Assembly (NCBI GenBank): GCA_031287685.1
Contig: JAITSQ010000020.1
Span: forward strand, 1 to 64,000
Direction: 5' to 3'
From: Clostridiales bacterium
GTDB lineage: Bacteria > Bacillota > Clostridia > Lachnospirales > WQUN01
DNA: 64,000 nt
Part shown: positions 23,744 to 34,400 of the stretch, in pieces
Layout: the number at the start of each line of letters is the position of its first letter
Numbering within the stretch: position 1 is the first letter of the stretch
Position numbers and translations under genes: made by a program
Notes under the pieces: generated by a model
Told to the model about the DNA's origin: nothing
Database searches by the model: none
What the model saw: the letters and a program-made list of their open reading frames with translations, nothing else

Positions 23744-26032
23744 ATGGAAAATAACGCCGTATCAGGCGCGGTCGAAAAAATCCGTTTCTGCAACGAACAG
23801 AACGGCTACGCCGTTTTTGACATAGCGCCGGACAAAGCGGCGGACGCCGACGACCAGCCGGACGAGCTGATTACCTGCGTGGGCGTTTGCGGGCCTTTGC
23901 GCGAGGGGTATCACGTCGAGCTGCGCGGCTCTTTTGTTATTGACCCTACTTATGGCCGCCAATTCCGCCTGACTCATTGTCAAGCCGCGCCCCCCTCCGG
24001 CGCCGCGGGCATAGCCCGGTTTCTGGCCTCCGGCGCGATTGCCGGCGTGGGGGAGAAAACCGCCGCCCGGATTATCGAAAAATGGGGCGAACAGGCCCTT
24101 GAGGTCATTTGCGATTATCCCGACCGCCTGCCGGAAATCAAGGGCATAACCAAAAAAAAGGCGGCGGAGATTTCCGCTTCGTTCCACGAACAGCGGGAAC
24201 GCTTTGAAGTAATGGTGTTTTTGCAGGAATACGGCGTTTCGGCGGCGCAATCCGTCAAAATTCACAAAAAATACGGCAAAATCACGATAGACCTTGTAAA
24301 AAATAACCCCTACACTCTTTGCGAGGATATTAACGGAATCGGCTTCAAAACCGCTGACGAGCTAGCGGCGAAGCTCGGAACGGCTCCGGATTCGCCCCAC
24401 AGAATCAAAAGCGCGATTCTTTACCTCCTGAACGAAGCGGCCGGAAGCGGCGGCCACATATACACGCGCCAGAGCGACCTTTCGCGGGAAGCGGCGGCGC
24501 TGCTGGGCCTGCGCGGCGCGCGGGAGGAGCTTATAGCCCATAGTCTTAACAATATGCAGGTCGAGCGCGTGATTTGCCGCGAAACCCTGCCGGATGGAGA
24601 TTTTTCCGTGTACCTCAGCTTTTTTTATTACGCCGAGACCTTTGTCGCCCGGAAGCTGCTGACAATTTGCGGCGCTTCGATTACCGCGAAGCCTGGCGAA
24701 ATAGACGCTGTTACAAAAGACTTTGACCCCGCTCAGCGCCAGGCGGTTGAGCGGGCAATGCTGCCCGGCGCCTTAGTCATTACCGGCGGGCCGGGCACGG
24801 GCAAAACAACCACGCTTAACGCCATAATCGAGCTTTTCGCCAAACGCGGGCTGAACGTGGAGCTGGCCGCGCCGACCGGCCGCGCGGCCAAACGCCTTTG
24901 CGAGGCCACCGGGCGAGAGGCCAAAACAATCCACCGCCTGCTTGAGACGAGCTTCGTCAAGGGCGAATCCGTTCAGCATTTCGAGCGCGACGAAAACAGG
25001 CCGCTTGAGGCCGATGTGGTCATTCTGGACGAATGCTCGATGCTCGACCTGTCGCTCACCTATCATCTGGCGAAGGCCCTGCCCCAATCGGCCAAGCTGA
25101 TTCTCGTGGGGGACGCGGACCAGCTGCCCTCCGTGGGCGCGGGCAACGTCCTGCGCGATATAATAGCCAGCGGCGGCGTAAACGTAGCCACGCTTAAAAC
25201 AATCTTCCGCCAAGCGGCGAAAAGCGCCATAATAACGAACGCCCACCGAATCAACAGCGGGCTGCCCCCGCTCCTGAACGAAAAGGACAAGGACTTTTTC
25301 TTTATCCCCCGGAGCGGCTCTGCGGCCTGTCTTGATACTATTACGGAGCTTGTGTCCTCCCGCCTGCCGAAATATCTTAATACCTCTGATATTTTTGATA
25401 TTCAGGCGCTCAGCCCTATGCGAAAATCCGAACTCGGAGTGGAAAGCCTCAACGCGCGCCTGCAGGACGCGCTCAACCCCCGCCGGCGCGGGAAGAAAGA
25501 AAAGACCTTCCGCCGCGTAATTTTCCGCGAAGGCGACAAAATTATGCAGACGAAAAACAATTACGGCCTGAGCTACACTATTCTCGGCGCGGACGGCTCG
25601 AAAACCGGCGAAGGCGCGGGCATCTACAACGGGGACATAGGCCTTGTCCGCTCCATAGACGACGAAAGCGAGAGCCTGTTCGCGCTGTACGACGACAGGC
25701 TCGTCCGTTATGACTACGCCCAGCTTGAGGATTTAGACCTGTCCTACGCCGTAACAATCCATAAATCTCAGGGCAACGAATACCGCGCGGTGGTGCTGCC
25801 CCTGCTCGGGGGGCCTCCGTGCCTGCTTTCGCGCAATCTTCTCTATACGGCGATAACCCGCGCGCGGGATTTGGTGGTGGTCGTCGGGTCGCGGCGAACC
25901 CTTGAAGCTATGGTCGATAATAATAGGGAAGTGGACCGGAATACGACGCTGAAAGAAAGGCTCCGGCATTTGAGCGCCGGGGACGCTTTAGAGCTTGCGC
26001 CGGCTGGTGAAGCCGGCCGTGAGCCAAATTAA
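23744..26032 (+). CDS. recD2: RecD2 family ATP-dependent 5'-3' DNA helicase
   Basis: This 762-residue SF1B helicase has an N-terminal OB-like region and helix-hairpin-helix segments (ARIIEKWGEQALEVICDYP, NINGIGFKTADELA equivalent). Walker A is GGPGTGKTTTLNAI near residue 347, Walker B DECSMLDLSL, GDADQLPSVGAGNVL, and the C-terminal VTIHKSQGNEYRAVVLPL. Length is typical for RecD2, which works without RecBC in repair and replication-fork maintenance. The last residues (APAGEAGREPN) are encoded across a GCCGGCT/AGCCGGC palindrome near 26000-26018. Confidence 0.92.
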   Translation: MENNAVSGAVEKIRFCNEQNGYAVFDIAPDKAADADDQPDELITCVGVCGPLREGYHVELRGSFVIDPTYGRQFRLTHCQAAPPSGAAGIARFLASGAIAGVGEKTAARIIEKWGEQALEVICDYPDRLPEIKGITKKKAAEISASFHEQRERFEVMVFLQEYGVSAAQSVKIHKKYGKITIDLVKNNPYTLCEDINGIGFKTADELAAKLGTAPDSPHRIKSAILYLLNEAAGSGGHIYTRQSDLSREAAALLGLRGAREELIAHSLNNMQVERVICRETLPDGDFSVYLSFFYYAETFVARKLLTICGASITAKPGEIDAVTKDFDPAQRQAVERAMLPGALVITGGPGTGKTTTLNAIIELFAKRGLNVELAAPTGRAAKRLCEATGREAKTIHRLLETSFVKGESVQHFERDENRPLEADVVILDECSMLDLSLTYHLAKALPQSAKLILVGDADQLPSVGAGNVLRDIIASGGVNVATLKTIFRQAAKSAIITNAHRINSGLPPLLNEKDKDFFFIPRSGSAACLDTITELVSSRLPKYLNTSDIFDIQALSPMRKSELGVESLNARLQDALNPRRRGKKEKTFRRVIFREGDKIMQTKNNYGLSYTILGADGSKTGEGAGIYNGDIGLVRSIDDESESLFALYDDRLVRYDYAQLEDLDLSYAVTIHKSQGNEYRAVVLPLLGGPPCLLSRNLLYTAITRARDLVVVVGSRRTLEAMVDNNREVDRNTTLKERLRHLSAGDALELAPAGEAGREPN

Positions 26033-26325
26033 CGCATCCAAATGAACCAAAGCCCGATTATTCTTTTGATACTTTCTTCGGTCAACTGTGGAAATTTAGA
26101 CTTTAAGTCGTTCGCGATAGTTGTGTCTGGGTCTGATATTTGATATGGGTCGTATTTTTCATTGAAAATGAATTCAATTTTTCCGCACCGCGATAAATCA
26201 TTTTCCGTATACCCCTTTGAGCTAAGCCATCTTTTATTTCCCTCCCAATTATTTCGATATGGGAATACAAAAAGAGAGCCGCTTTGAATTATCTCGTTAA
26301 TCTCTTCCCAGTTTACCTCCTCCAC
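26029..26325 (-). CDS. Small hypothetical protein
   Basis: A 98-residue protein starts at GTG 26325 after AGGAGAG. It is acidic and aromatic (NWEEINEIIQSGSLFVFPYR, RWLSSKGYTENDLSRCGKIE) with C-terminal LKSKFPQLTEESIKRIIG. No family recognised. The end overlaps the recD2 stop region by four bases on the opposite strand. AT content is higher than in neighbours, hinting at acquisition. The C-terminal FPxL...SI motif resembles the extra C-terminus of FolD in this window. Confidence 0.55.
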   Translation of the reverse strand: MEEVNWEEINEIIQSGSLFVFPYRNNWEGNKRWLSSKGYTENDLSRCGKIEFIFNEKYDPYQISDPDTTIANDLKSKFPQLTEESIKRIIGLWFIWMR

Positions 26326-26348
26326 AATATCACTCTCCTGACAGCGGC

Positions 26349-27614
26349 TTAGGAGGAGGGAGCGGATTTACGCCCGTTTTCCCTCCAGCCTCTGCGTCCG
26401 CCTATGCCCACGCTCACCATATATATCGCCACGGTCACCGCGAACGTGGGCATACTGTAGCCCATAACAACGTTGTGGCTCATAATAATTCTGTACACAG
26501 TAAAGCCTCCGCACCACACAAGCACGGTAAAAACGTCAAGCCCCTCCCCCGGGGCTGTTCTTCTGAAAATCAGATAATCCGCCATTATTACGGCAAAAGC
26601 GGGCGAGGCGATAGCGCCAAGCAGATAAAACGCCGAAAACGTCAGGCTCCAATTAATCAAAAGGGGTATCACGATACTGATAGCTATGACTATAACGGCA
26701 ATTAAATCCTGACCGATTCTGCCTTTGCCGTCTACGGTGGAGGCGAGCGCCGCCGCGTCCACCGCGGAGCGCAAAAGCAGGGACGCGCCGATGATTATAA
26801 GCCCCGGCCAGCCGATTACATCAAAAATAATCCGCGTGTAGTCCTCCGTGCCGGTTTTACAAGCGGCGTAAAGCCCGGCGAAGAACATCAGCAAGCTGCC
26901 GGCTGAATAACCCGCCACGCACGTGGTCACAACAAACGGCTCCTTTTTAGTCCTCCGGATATAGTCTATAAAAAACGAACCCCACGAACACGCCATCGTC
27001 ACGTTTAGCTCCACGGCGTCAGAAAAGCTAAGTCTGCCGTTCATTTTCAGAAAAGCCGGACCACCCTCCGGAACCGCCTTTCCGAATAACGCGGCGCATA
27101 TACTCAGAAGCGACAGCATCATTAAAATAACAAGGACTTTATGTACATTCCGGAGCGTTTTTCTTGGTATGACGGAAATCGCCAAAACGGCGATGCCGCA
27201 AAAAGCGGTAAACATCATCCGGTTCTGGTAGCCTAAGGCAACATCCGCGAGACGGTCAAAAATCAGCCCGGCCGCGCCTATCATAATGGATATCCAGCAT
27301 ATCACGTGGAGCATATTCAAGCACGCCAGCCCCTTTGAGCCGAGCCGCCCGAAGGACACCGCGTTCAGGCCGCTCCACGAAAGCCCGCTGTTAATCCCGA
27401 TATAGCCAAGGAGCCAAAGCAGCGCAAACCCTATGGCGTGGCCGGCCAGGGCAGCTATAAGGCCCTCGCGCAAGCCCAGCGAGGCCGTAGACACGCCCAG
27501 AATAAACTCCAAGGCTATACCCGAAAGGCAGAACCATATCCACCCTATCCGCGGCAAAGGCAGTTTAATCATCTTTGATTCGTTATCGTTAAAAATTTCG
27601 TCTATAAACCTCAC
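26349..27614 (-). CDS. NCS1/CytX-like nucleobase or HMP transporter
   Basis: This 421-residue protein has about twelve transmembrane helices and a cytosolic N-terminus. Sequence features fit the purine-cytosine permease (NCS1) family, CytX branch: LPRIGWIWFCLSGIALEF, GRLGSKGLACLNMLHVICW, and SADYL-like IMADYLIFRR in the second half. CytX proteins are linked to hydroxymethylpyrimidine or cytosine uptake. No thiamine genes or TPP riboswitch are adjacent, so substrate is uncertain. GTG start assumed at 27614; the ribosome binding site is weak. Confidence 0.75.
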   Translation of the reverse strand: MRFIDEIFNDNESKMIKLPLPRIGWIWFCLSGIALEFILGVSTASLGLREGLIAALAGHAIGFALLWLLGYIGINSGLSWSGLNAVSFGRLGSKGLACLNMLHVICWISIMIGAAGLIFDRLADVALGYQNRMMFTAFCGIAVLAISVIPRKTLRNVHKVLVILMMLSLLSICAALFGKAVPEGGPAFLKMNGRLSFSDAVELNVTMACSWGSFFIDYIRRTKKEPFVVTTCVAGYSAGSLLMFFAGLYAACKTGTEDYTRIIFDVIGWPGLIIIGASLLLRSAVDAAALASTVDGKGRIGQDLIAVIVIAISIVIPLLINWSLTFSAFYLLGAIASPAFAVIMADYLIFRRTAPGEGLDVFTVLVWCGGFTVYRIIMSHNVVMGYSMPTFAVTVAIYMVSVGIGGRRGWRENGRKSAPSS

Positions 27615-27643
27615 GCCGAGCGGTCGCCTACTTTCGGATTCTG

Positions 27644-27652
27644 TGGTATAAT
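27644..27652 (+). promoter_or_regulatory. Extended -10 promoter of the FlgN-like gene
   Basis: TG-G-TATAAT (27644-27652) is an extended -10 element 27 bp before the TTG start of the next gene. No good -35 is visible. Confidence 0.5.
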
Positions 27653-27678
27653 GGACGTGTCAGAAAGGGTGATTTCGT

Positions 27679-28131
27679 TTGTTTCAGGCAAAACTTAAAC
27701 TGCTTTACGACATTCTTCAAAAAAAGCGCGAAAACCTTTCACGGATTTTAAGCATTTGCGAAAATCAGGAAACCGTCATTCGCGCCATATCCGACGGAAG
27801 CCTGGAGCGCGGCGCGGTTTCAGAATTTTTCTCCGCTATGAACGAAGAAAAGCAGACGCTCATAGACGCGACGATAGCTTGCGACGATTTGTTCGCCCGC
27901 GTCTTCGACGGCATAAAAAACGATTTCGAGCGCCTCGCTCCGGATTTCTCCGAGCGAATAGCGGAGCTTAAAGCTGAAATCAAGTCCGTCGTGGAAATCG
28001 ACGCCAAAATCCGGCTCCAGGAGGAGCGCAACAAAACGAGCCTGGCCTCCTCGCACAAAATCAAAGGCGACACGCCCTCAAAGTCAAAAGCGCGCCTTTT
28101 GTCGGAGTATCGCAAAAACGCGGGCTTTTAG
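27679..28131 (+). CDS. FlgN-like helical protein (possible flagellar chaperone)
   Basis: A 150-residue, almost wholly helical protein starts at TTG 27679 after AGAAAGGG. LLYDILQKKRENLSRILSI, then EKQTLIDATIACDDLFARVF and a basic C-terminus (KIKGDTPSKSKARLLSEYRK) give the general pattern of FlgN chaperones, which bind hook-associated proteins FlgK and FlgL. Identity is weak and no other flagellar genes are adjacent, so a generic coiled-coil protein remains possible. It is convergent with the Hpt gene, eight bases apart. Confidence 0.45.
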   Translation: MFQAKLKLLYDILQKKRENLSRILSICENQETVIRAISDGSLERGAVSEFFSAMNEEKQTLIDATIACDDLFARVFDGIKNDFERLAPDFSERIAELKAEIKSVVEIDAKIRLQEERNKTSLASSHKIKGDTPSKSKARLLSEYRKNAGF

Positions 28132-28138
28132 CCGGATT

Positions 28139-28483
28139 TCAAGTAGTGTATTTCTCTATGAGCTGCTTGGCGTATTCCTTCGTCTTTACCTCCGCGTCGC
28201 GGAATTTAGCCAAGGTCTCCTCATCCCGCTCGCCGTTTTTAAGAGACACCATAAGACTGGCCGAAGTCTCAAAAAGAGCGGTGAAAGCCATATTTCCCGT
28301 CATTCCCTTTATGGCGTGGGCGACGTCGCTGGCTTTCGTTAAATCGCCCTCCGCCATAGCCTCCTCGAACTTATTAAACTCGTCCCCGACGAGGAAAAGG
28401 TTAAGCATTTTCGCATAAAGACGCGGCTTGCCCGACACGCGCCGCAAGCCATTATTCACGTCGATATAATCTTCAATAGCCAT
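28139..28483 (-). CDS. Stand-alone histidine phosphotransfer (Hpt) protein
   Basis: This 114-residue four-helix protein has the phosphoacceptor His in DVAHAIKGMTGNMAF near residue 62, the standard HxxKG Hpt motif. The ATG at 28483 follows GGAGGTTTACGAA; a nearer-upstream ATG overlaps that site and would add five residues. It relays phosphate between hybrid kinases and receivers. It lies 63 bp after trkH on the same strand, downstream of the hybrid kinase and HD-GYP regulator, so it may serve the same relay. Confidence 0.88.
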   Translation of the reverse strand: MAIEDYIDVNNGLRRVSGKPRLYAKMLNLFLVGDEFNKFEEAMAEGDLTKASDVAHAIKGMTGNMAFTALFETSASLMVSLKNGERDEETLAKFRDAEVKTKEYAKQLIEKYTT

Positions 28484-28546
28484 TTCGTAAACCTCCATAA
28501 ATATAATAATTTTATTATATAATATTTTTATCTTTTCCGCAAGGGC

Positions 28547-30001
28547 CTATTTACGCCATACCGACGGTATCAAAAGCACCAGCACAGGGTAAAACTCCAA
28601 CCTGCCCACAAGCATACACAGGCAAAGCATAAACTTCGACGGCGCGGCGAAGCCGGACACGTTCGCTATTGAAGAGGAAAACGCCCTCGGGTCCACCCCT
28701 ACGTTCGTAATGCTTGAAATCACGAGCATAAAAGTAGAGACCAAATCCTCCCCCTCAAGCGCCAGAACGAAGGTGGCCAGCGCCATAAACCCCATATACA
28801 TAATGAAAAAAACGTAAATATTGCTCAGCACGCCCGCGTCCGCGGCTTTGCCGTTTATGGTTATGGGCCTCATCATACGCGGATGCAGTATTTTGTTAAG
28901 CTCGTGCTTTATCGCCTTACACGCCACGAGCGCGCGAACCATCTTAATGCCCCCGGCGGTTGAGCCGGCGCACCCTCCCAGCATCATAAGAAATATCAGA
29001 AGCGCTTGCGAAAAAGCGGGCCAGCCGCTGAAATCCGTGCTGGTGAAGCCCGTCGTGGTGACAAATGTAGCCACTTGAAAGAAGGCGTACCTGAAAGCCG
29101 TCCAGACGCTTTCGTAAACGCCCGCGAACTTGATATTAATTGTTATGGCGAGCGTCGATAACAGAGTGACGAAGCCATACAGCCGAAGCTCCTGGTCGGC
29201 GAAAAAAGTCTTAAAATCGAAAATTGAAAAATAATAAAGCAGCGAAAAATTTATGCCGAAAATCAGGATAAAAACCGCCGTCACCATTTCAATCGGGGCG
29301 CCGCCGTAAGCGCCTATCGACAGATTCTGCGGCGAAAAGCCCCCTGTGCCCGCTGAGGCGAAAGTATTAAGGGCGGCGTCGTAAAAAGGCATCCCGAGAG
29401 CGGTTAGTATGACTATCTGAGCCGCGGTGAGGGCGGCGTATATTTTATACATAATTTTCGCCGTGTCGCGGATTCGCGGCACGAGCCGCCCCTGCGACGG
29501 CCCGGAGCTTTCCGCGTACATAAGCGTGATGGCCGAAGGGCGCAAGGTCGGCATAATCGCCAGCACCATAACGAGCACGCCCATTCCGCCGAGCCAGTTG
29601 GTAAAACATCTCCAGAACATTATCCCGCGCGGCATTTGGGATAAATCCCCCGCCACGGTAAGCCCCGTGCCGGTAAAGCCCGAAACGGACTCAAAAAAAC
29701 AGCCCGCGAAACCCTGCCCCGGCATACTCGCAAAATAATAAGGCAGCGCGCCGAAGAAGGAAAGCGCCAGCCAGGCGAGGGAAACGGTCACAAACCCTTC
29801 GCGCTTCTGAAAAGTATTGTCCTCCGGGCGCGCGAAGCCGCTTAAGATTATGCCGGCGGCGGCCGTCAGAATCAACGACACGCAAAGCGGCGCGGCGTCG
29901 CCCCCGCCGTAAAAGACGGACGCGGCGATTGCCGGCGCCATCGACACAGCCTCCACCATAAGCACATTGCCGAGGGTCTTAAAAATCAGGCGATAATTCA
30001 T
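28547..30001 (-). CDS. trkH: TrkH/KtrB-type potassium uptake membrane subunit
   Basis: This 484-residue protein has the repeated M1-P-M2 architecture of K+ channels-transporters. Selectivity-filter regions are seen at SVSGFTGTGLTVAGD, TFASAGTGGFSPQN, VATFVTTTGFTSTDF and SITNVGVDPRAFSS. Another TrkH landmark is GGCAGSTAGGIKMVR. It forms a dimer gated by the TrkA nucleotide-binding ring. It starts 17 bp after trkA, so the two are cotranscribed. Confidence 0.93.
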   Translation of the reverse strand: MNYRLIFKTLGNVLMVEAVSMAPAIAASVFYGGGDAAPLCVSLILTAAAGIILSGFARPEDNTFQKREGFVTVSLAWLALSFFGALPYYFASMPGQGFAGCFFESVSGFTGTGLTVAGDLSQMPRGIMFWRCFTNWLGGMGVLVMVLAIMPTLRPSAITLMYAESSGPSQGRLVPRIRDTAKIMYKIYAALTAAQIVILTALGMPFYDAALNTFASAGTGGFSPQNLSIGAYGGAPIEMVTAVFILIFGINFSLLYYFSIFDFKTFFADQELRLYGFVTLLSTLAITINIKFAGVYESVWTAFRYAFFQVATFVTTTGFTSTDFSGWPAFSQALLIFLMMLGGCAGSTAGGIKMVRALVACKAIKHELNKILHPRMMRPITINGKAADAGVLSNIYVFFIMYMGFMALATFVLALEGEDLVSTFMLVISSITNVGVDPRAFSSSIANVSGFAAPSKFMLCLCMLVGRLEFYPVLVLLIPSVWRK

Positions 30002-30018
30002 AGCGTCACTTTCTTTGC

Positions 30019-31431
30019 CTATTTTAGAATGTCGTCAAATTCTTCTATCTGCGCCCCGCCCGTGATTACTATCACATTATCGCCCCTGTGGATTTCGGTT
30101 TCCCCTCCAGGGATAATCACATTCCCGTTCCGGACGACGCAGCAGATAAGCACCTCTTTTTTCATCGGCAGGTCTTTCAGCCGGATATTCAGGCATTTTG
30201 AGGACTCCGATACCTCGAACTCAAGCGCCTCTATATCCAAATCGTCCACGCCCGGCGTTTTAGCGCGGTTATTGCCCCGCCAAAACGCCGTCTCCTTGTC
30301 CACAATTTTATGCATCGCGCGGAAAGAGCCGCTTCTTTTGGAGACGGTCATCCCCCGCACGAACTGTATAATATTATAGGAAGTAATCAGCTTCGGGCAG
30401 ATGACGCTCCCGAGATTCAGCTTTTTCACTATGTCCGCGTTTATGTGGTTTATTTTGACGACGACCTTGCCCACTCCCTGCTGCTTGCCGTACATAGCTA
30501 TTATGACGTTCTCCTCGTCCCTGTCGGTCAGGCAGACGACCGCGCCCATCTCGCCCATATGCTCCGACTCAAGCACGGACTCGTCCGTGCCGTCGCCGTG
30601 GATAATAAGAGCGGAGGGCAGAGCCTCGGAAAGCTGCTGGCACCGCTCCTCGTCAATTTCAATAATGCGGAGGCGCGCGCTGAAACGCGCCATAAAGTTG
30701 CAGAAATAGCGCGTTATCTTCCCGCCGCCTATCACCATAATATCACGTATTTTTTCATTAAATATCCCGATATGGCGGAAAAAATCCATAATATCGTCGG
30801 CGGCTCCCGCAATCCGCAGAATATCGCCGCGCCGAAGCTCCATATCGCCGTGCGGCACGGCCACCCGCCCGCCCCTCTCGACAGTCACAAGCAGCACGGG
30901 AATTTTAATTTTAGCGAATATCTGCGATATAAGCCGACCGTCCAAGGGACTGCCCTCGGCCAGGTCAAACGCGACAATTTCAACCCGCCCGCCCACGAAA
31001 GTCATTATGTCCTTTGCCGTGGGGAATCGGATAAGCCGCGATATTTCAAACGCGGCCTGCTGCTCCGGGTTTATGATGAGGTCAAGCCCCAAATCGCTCT
31101 TGAACTTCATAAGCTCCACGGCGTACTCCGGGTCCCGTATGCGCGCGGCGGTCAGGCGCACGCCGAGCCGCTTGGCGGTCAGCGCGCACAAAATATTCGT
31201 TTCGTCGTTCCCCGCGACGCACACTATAAGGTCGGACTCCTTCGCGCCCGCCTCAAGCAGAACCCGCGCCGAAAGAGCGTTCCCCCGCAGGGTCATAACG
31301 TCCAAAGATTCCGTTACTTTGTCAAAGACTTCGGCCTTTTTATCAATTATGGTGATGCTGTGATTTTCCACGGACAGATACTTGGCTATAGTGTGCCCGA
31401 CTTTGCCGCAGCCTACAATTATGACGTTCAT
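30019..31431 (-). CDS. trkA: TrkA potassium-uptake regulatory subunit
   Basis: This 470-residue cytosolic protein has two tandem RCK units. The first Rossmann fold is VIIVGCGKVGHTIAKYL with acidic ITIIDK. The second is IMVIGGGKITRYFCNFM. Each is followed by a TrkA-C domain (RGGRVAVPHGDMELRRGD, and IIPGGETEIHRGDNVIVITG at the end). It binds NAD(H)/ATP and gates TrkH. The full double-length form is typical. It lies between a hybrid kinase gene and trkH. Confidence 0.93.
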   Translation of the reverse strand: MNVIIVGCGKVGHTIAKYLSVENHSITIIDKKAEVFDKVTESLDVMTLRGNALSARVLLEAGAKESDLIVCVAGNDETNILCALTAKRLGVRLTAARIRDPEYAVELMKFKSDLGLDLIINPEQQAAFEISRLIRFPTAKDIMTFVGGRVEIVAFDLAEGSPLDGRLISQIFAKIKIPVLLVTVERGGRVAVPHGDMELRRGDILRIAGAADDIMDFFRHIGIFNEKIRDIMVIGGGKITRYFCNFMARFSARLRIIEIDEERCQQLSEALPSALIIHGDGTDESVLESEHMGEMGAVVCLTDRDEENVIIAMYGKQQGVGKVVVKINHINADIVKKLNLGSVICPKLITSYNIIQFVRGMTVSKRSGSFRAMHKIVDKETAFWRGNNRAKTPGVDDLDIEALEFEVSESSKCLNIRLKDLPMKKEVLICCVVRNGNVIIPGGETEIHRGDNVIVITGGAQIEEFDDILK

Positions 31432-31456
31432 TCTGTCATCTCTATTCTAATCGGCC

Positions 31457-34400
31457 TCAGCCTTTAAGGTAGCGGTTTATGGCGGCCACGGCCTTCTCGT
31501 ACTCAAACAGCAGGACGCAGTTACTCAAATCGTCAATCATATTGCGCACCTCCCGCGACCAGCTGTTGTCCTTCAGCTCCGCTATTATCCCGTCAACCGC
31601 GCCTATATCCATCTGCTCCAGAGCCTCCTTCAGCCCCAGCAGGTCCTGCTTGAGCATATTGAGGTTGTCGCCGTCCGCGTCGTTTGTTTTTTCTTCCGTC
31701 GTCTGGCGGATAAGCGGCGCGATGTTTTTAATCAGCAGCTTAAGCTGGCGGATAAACGTATCGTGATTTTCCCGCACAAACTCAAGGTTGTGTTTCTGGC
31801 ACGCCTCCTCCATTGCCTTGGCGAAGTCGGACGTCTCGATAGCGCCGATATTGGCCGACGCGGATTTCAGCGCGTGTATCTGGGAGGCGTAGGCCGCCAT
31901 ATTTTTCGCCTCAAAGGCGGCGTTCATATCGTCGATTTTCTCAGAGCAGTCCCTGTAAAATATTTCAAGAATAGCTACATACACGTCCTTCGAGCCGCCC
32001 GCCATATGGATACCCTTTTTGGTGTCCACGCCCAGAATTTTGACCTCCGCGTCGTCCCCCATATTTTTCGCGGAAAAAGCCGCTTCCTGCGCCATGGTAA
32101 ATCTTTCCAATTTTTCCAGCGGCAGCCATTTCCGCAGGAGCAAGTCGAGCTTCAGGATTTCAATAGGTTTGGGTATGAAGTCGTTCATCCCGCCCGAAAT
32201 GAACATATCCATAGCGTTCGCGGCGACCACCGCCGTCAGGGCGATAATCGTCATATTCCGGAATTTGCCCGTGCCGTCCTCAAGGCCGCGTATACGCTCG
32301 GTAGCCTCAAGGCCGTTCATACCCGGCATCATATAGTCCATAAAAACTATGTCATAGTTGTTTTCCTTAACAAGGTCAATAGCCTCCGGGCCGCTCTTGC
32401 AAGTGGTGATATTCATGCCGTAAGGCGCCATAAGCCCCTCCGCCACGCGCAGGTTCGTCGTTATGTCGTCCACTATGAGTATGGAGGCGTTCTGCGCGGT
32501 GAAATGCCGCTCCTTGCCTTCGTGAAAGTCCATGCTGGTGATTATGTCGTTAAGCATATTCGCCACGGGAACGCAGTACGTCGGCATTTCAATGATGCGG
32601 TTGCACTTCGCGGTTATGACCTCCCCGAACTCGGACAGCAGGACGATTTTCGTGTCGAGCAAGTCAAGCTTGTTGAGCAGGTTGCGCACGCCCGCGAAAA
32701 GATACGGCGCGGTGAAAACATACTCATAGCGCTTCTTTTTAAGCGCCTCGTAGAACACGGGCTGGGTGCCGGCGGAGGCGCAGTTTATGTTAAGGTCAAG
32801 CATAGTGCGCTCCACGTTGGCGCGGTATTCCTCCCGCGTGTCGTAAATGACGACATTTTTTTCAGCCAGGTTATCAACGGCGGCCAGCTGGTCGTATTTC
32901 TCAAACCGCTGTCTCATTGTCGCCGTAAAGGCGGAACCCTCACCGTAGACGCTCCGCACGGAAATATCGCCTTTCATTTTACCGCAGATTCTCCGCGCCA
33001 AAGTCAAGCCCAGGCCAACGCCCATAATGCCCTTATCGACGGAGCCGACCTGAACAAAGTCCGTGAATAGTTTGCGGATATATTCCTTTTTAATGCCCAT
33101 ACCCGTGTCCGTCACGTTCACGGTGAGGATAATCTCGTCGTTCTCGTTCAGGTCCCCGGTAATGTCGAGCGTCACAAAGCCTTCGTCAGTGAATTTGACG
33201 GCGTTGTCCAGCAGGTTCATAATAACCTGGCGGACGCGGCTTTCGTCGCCGATAAGATTATTGGGAATCCCGCTGTCCACATTCGCGAGAAACTTTACCG
33301 GTTTGTCAAGCAGCTTCAAGCGCACTATGCCTATAACGTCGTTCACAATAGAGGCGAGCTGATAGTTTATTTCCGACAGCTCAAAATCCCCGGATTCTAT
33401 TTTTGAATAGTCCAGAATGTCGTTTATAATGGAAAGCAGGTTGTTGGAGGCGTGCTTTATCTGCAGCACGGAATCCCGCACATTGTGGGATATTCCTTCC
33501 TCTCGCATAACTATCTCAGCCATACCGAAAACGGTGTTAAGAGGCGTGCGCAGCTCGTGGTTCATTTTCGTAAGGAAATTTATGCGCCCGCCCTTATTCT
33601 CAATTTCGCCGCGAAAGGCAAAAACGGCGTCGAATACGATAAGCCCAAGCGCCATAACGACGGAGAGCACGACGACCATGCCCGAACCGAAGCGCGCTTG
33701 CTCATAATGCGGCGCGACCGGCGTCACCACGCCCGCGTACCACCCGTTCCAGAGGCGGCGCATAAAAATCAGGCTTTTATCGCCGTTAAAATCCGTATAA
33801 TTCTCAGCCTCGACAATTTGCCTTTCGCGCATTTGGCCTATTATGGACTCGGCGGATTTCTTCATAGTTTCGTCCGCTATCGGCCTTCCGACCATATCCC
33901 GCTCCCGGTGGGCCGTGAAGTTAAAGTTTTCGTCGGCGATAAAGCCATATCCCCCGCCGCCGTCCTTAGCGGCGGTAATATTGCGGCAGAGATATTCAAG
34001 GCTTATATCCGCGCAGATCACGCCCCGCGTTTTCCCGCTCTTATCCTTGAGCGCGCGGGAAATGGAAACGACGTACCCCTCCTTCCCCGCGCCAATGTAA
34101 GGCTCGGAGAAACTTATGTCGTCATTTTTCAGCGCTTCTTTATACCAGGAGCGCTCCCTGTAGTCATAACCTTCGGGAAACTCAAAGTCCGTCCCGATTA
34201 TAAACTTATCGTCCACAACAGCGCAGACCCCGTATTTGCCGCCCTCGGAATTTTCGGAAAAAACCTCCCCCGCCTGCTTAACGAGCGCACGGGTCCATTC
34301 CTCCGAAGCGTCCGAGTCTATGGCCGCCTCAAGCCTGTACGCGATTAAATTGACCGTGTTTTCCGATTCTTGAAGCTCCGCGCGAAGCTCGCTTTCGGCG

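Noticed and set aside
30310-31467. 385-residue open frame opposite trkA
   Set aside because: Same reason: trkA on the minus strand has clear paired RCK domains and a ribosome binding site.
31763-33070. 435-residue open frame on the plus strand opposite the hybrid kinase
   Set aside because: It is the mirror of GC-rich coding sequence, His/Arg/Val-rich without domains, and the minus strand has a complete kinase with all motifs.
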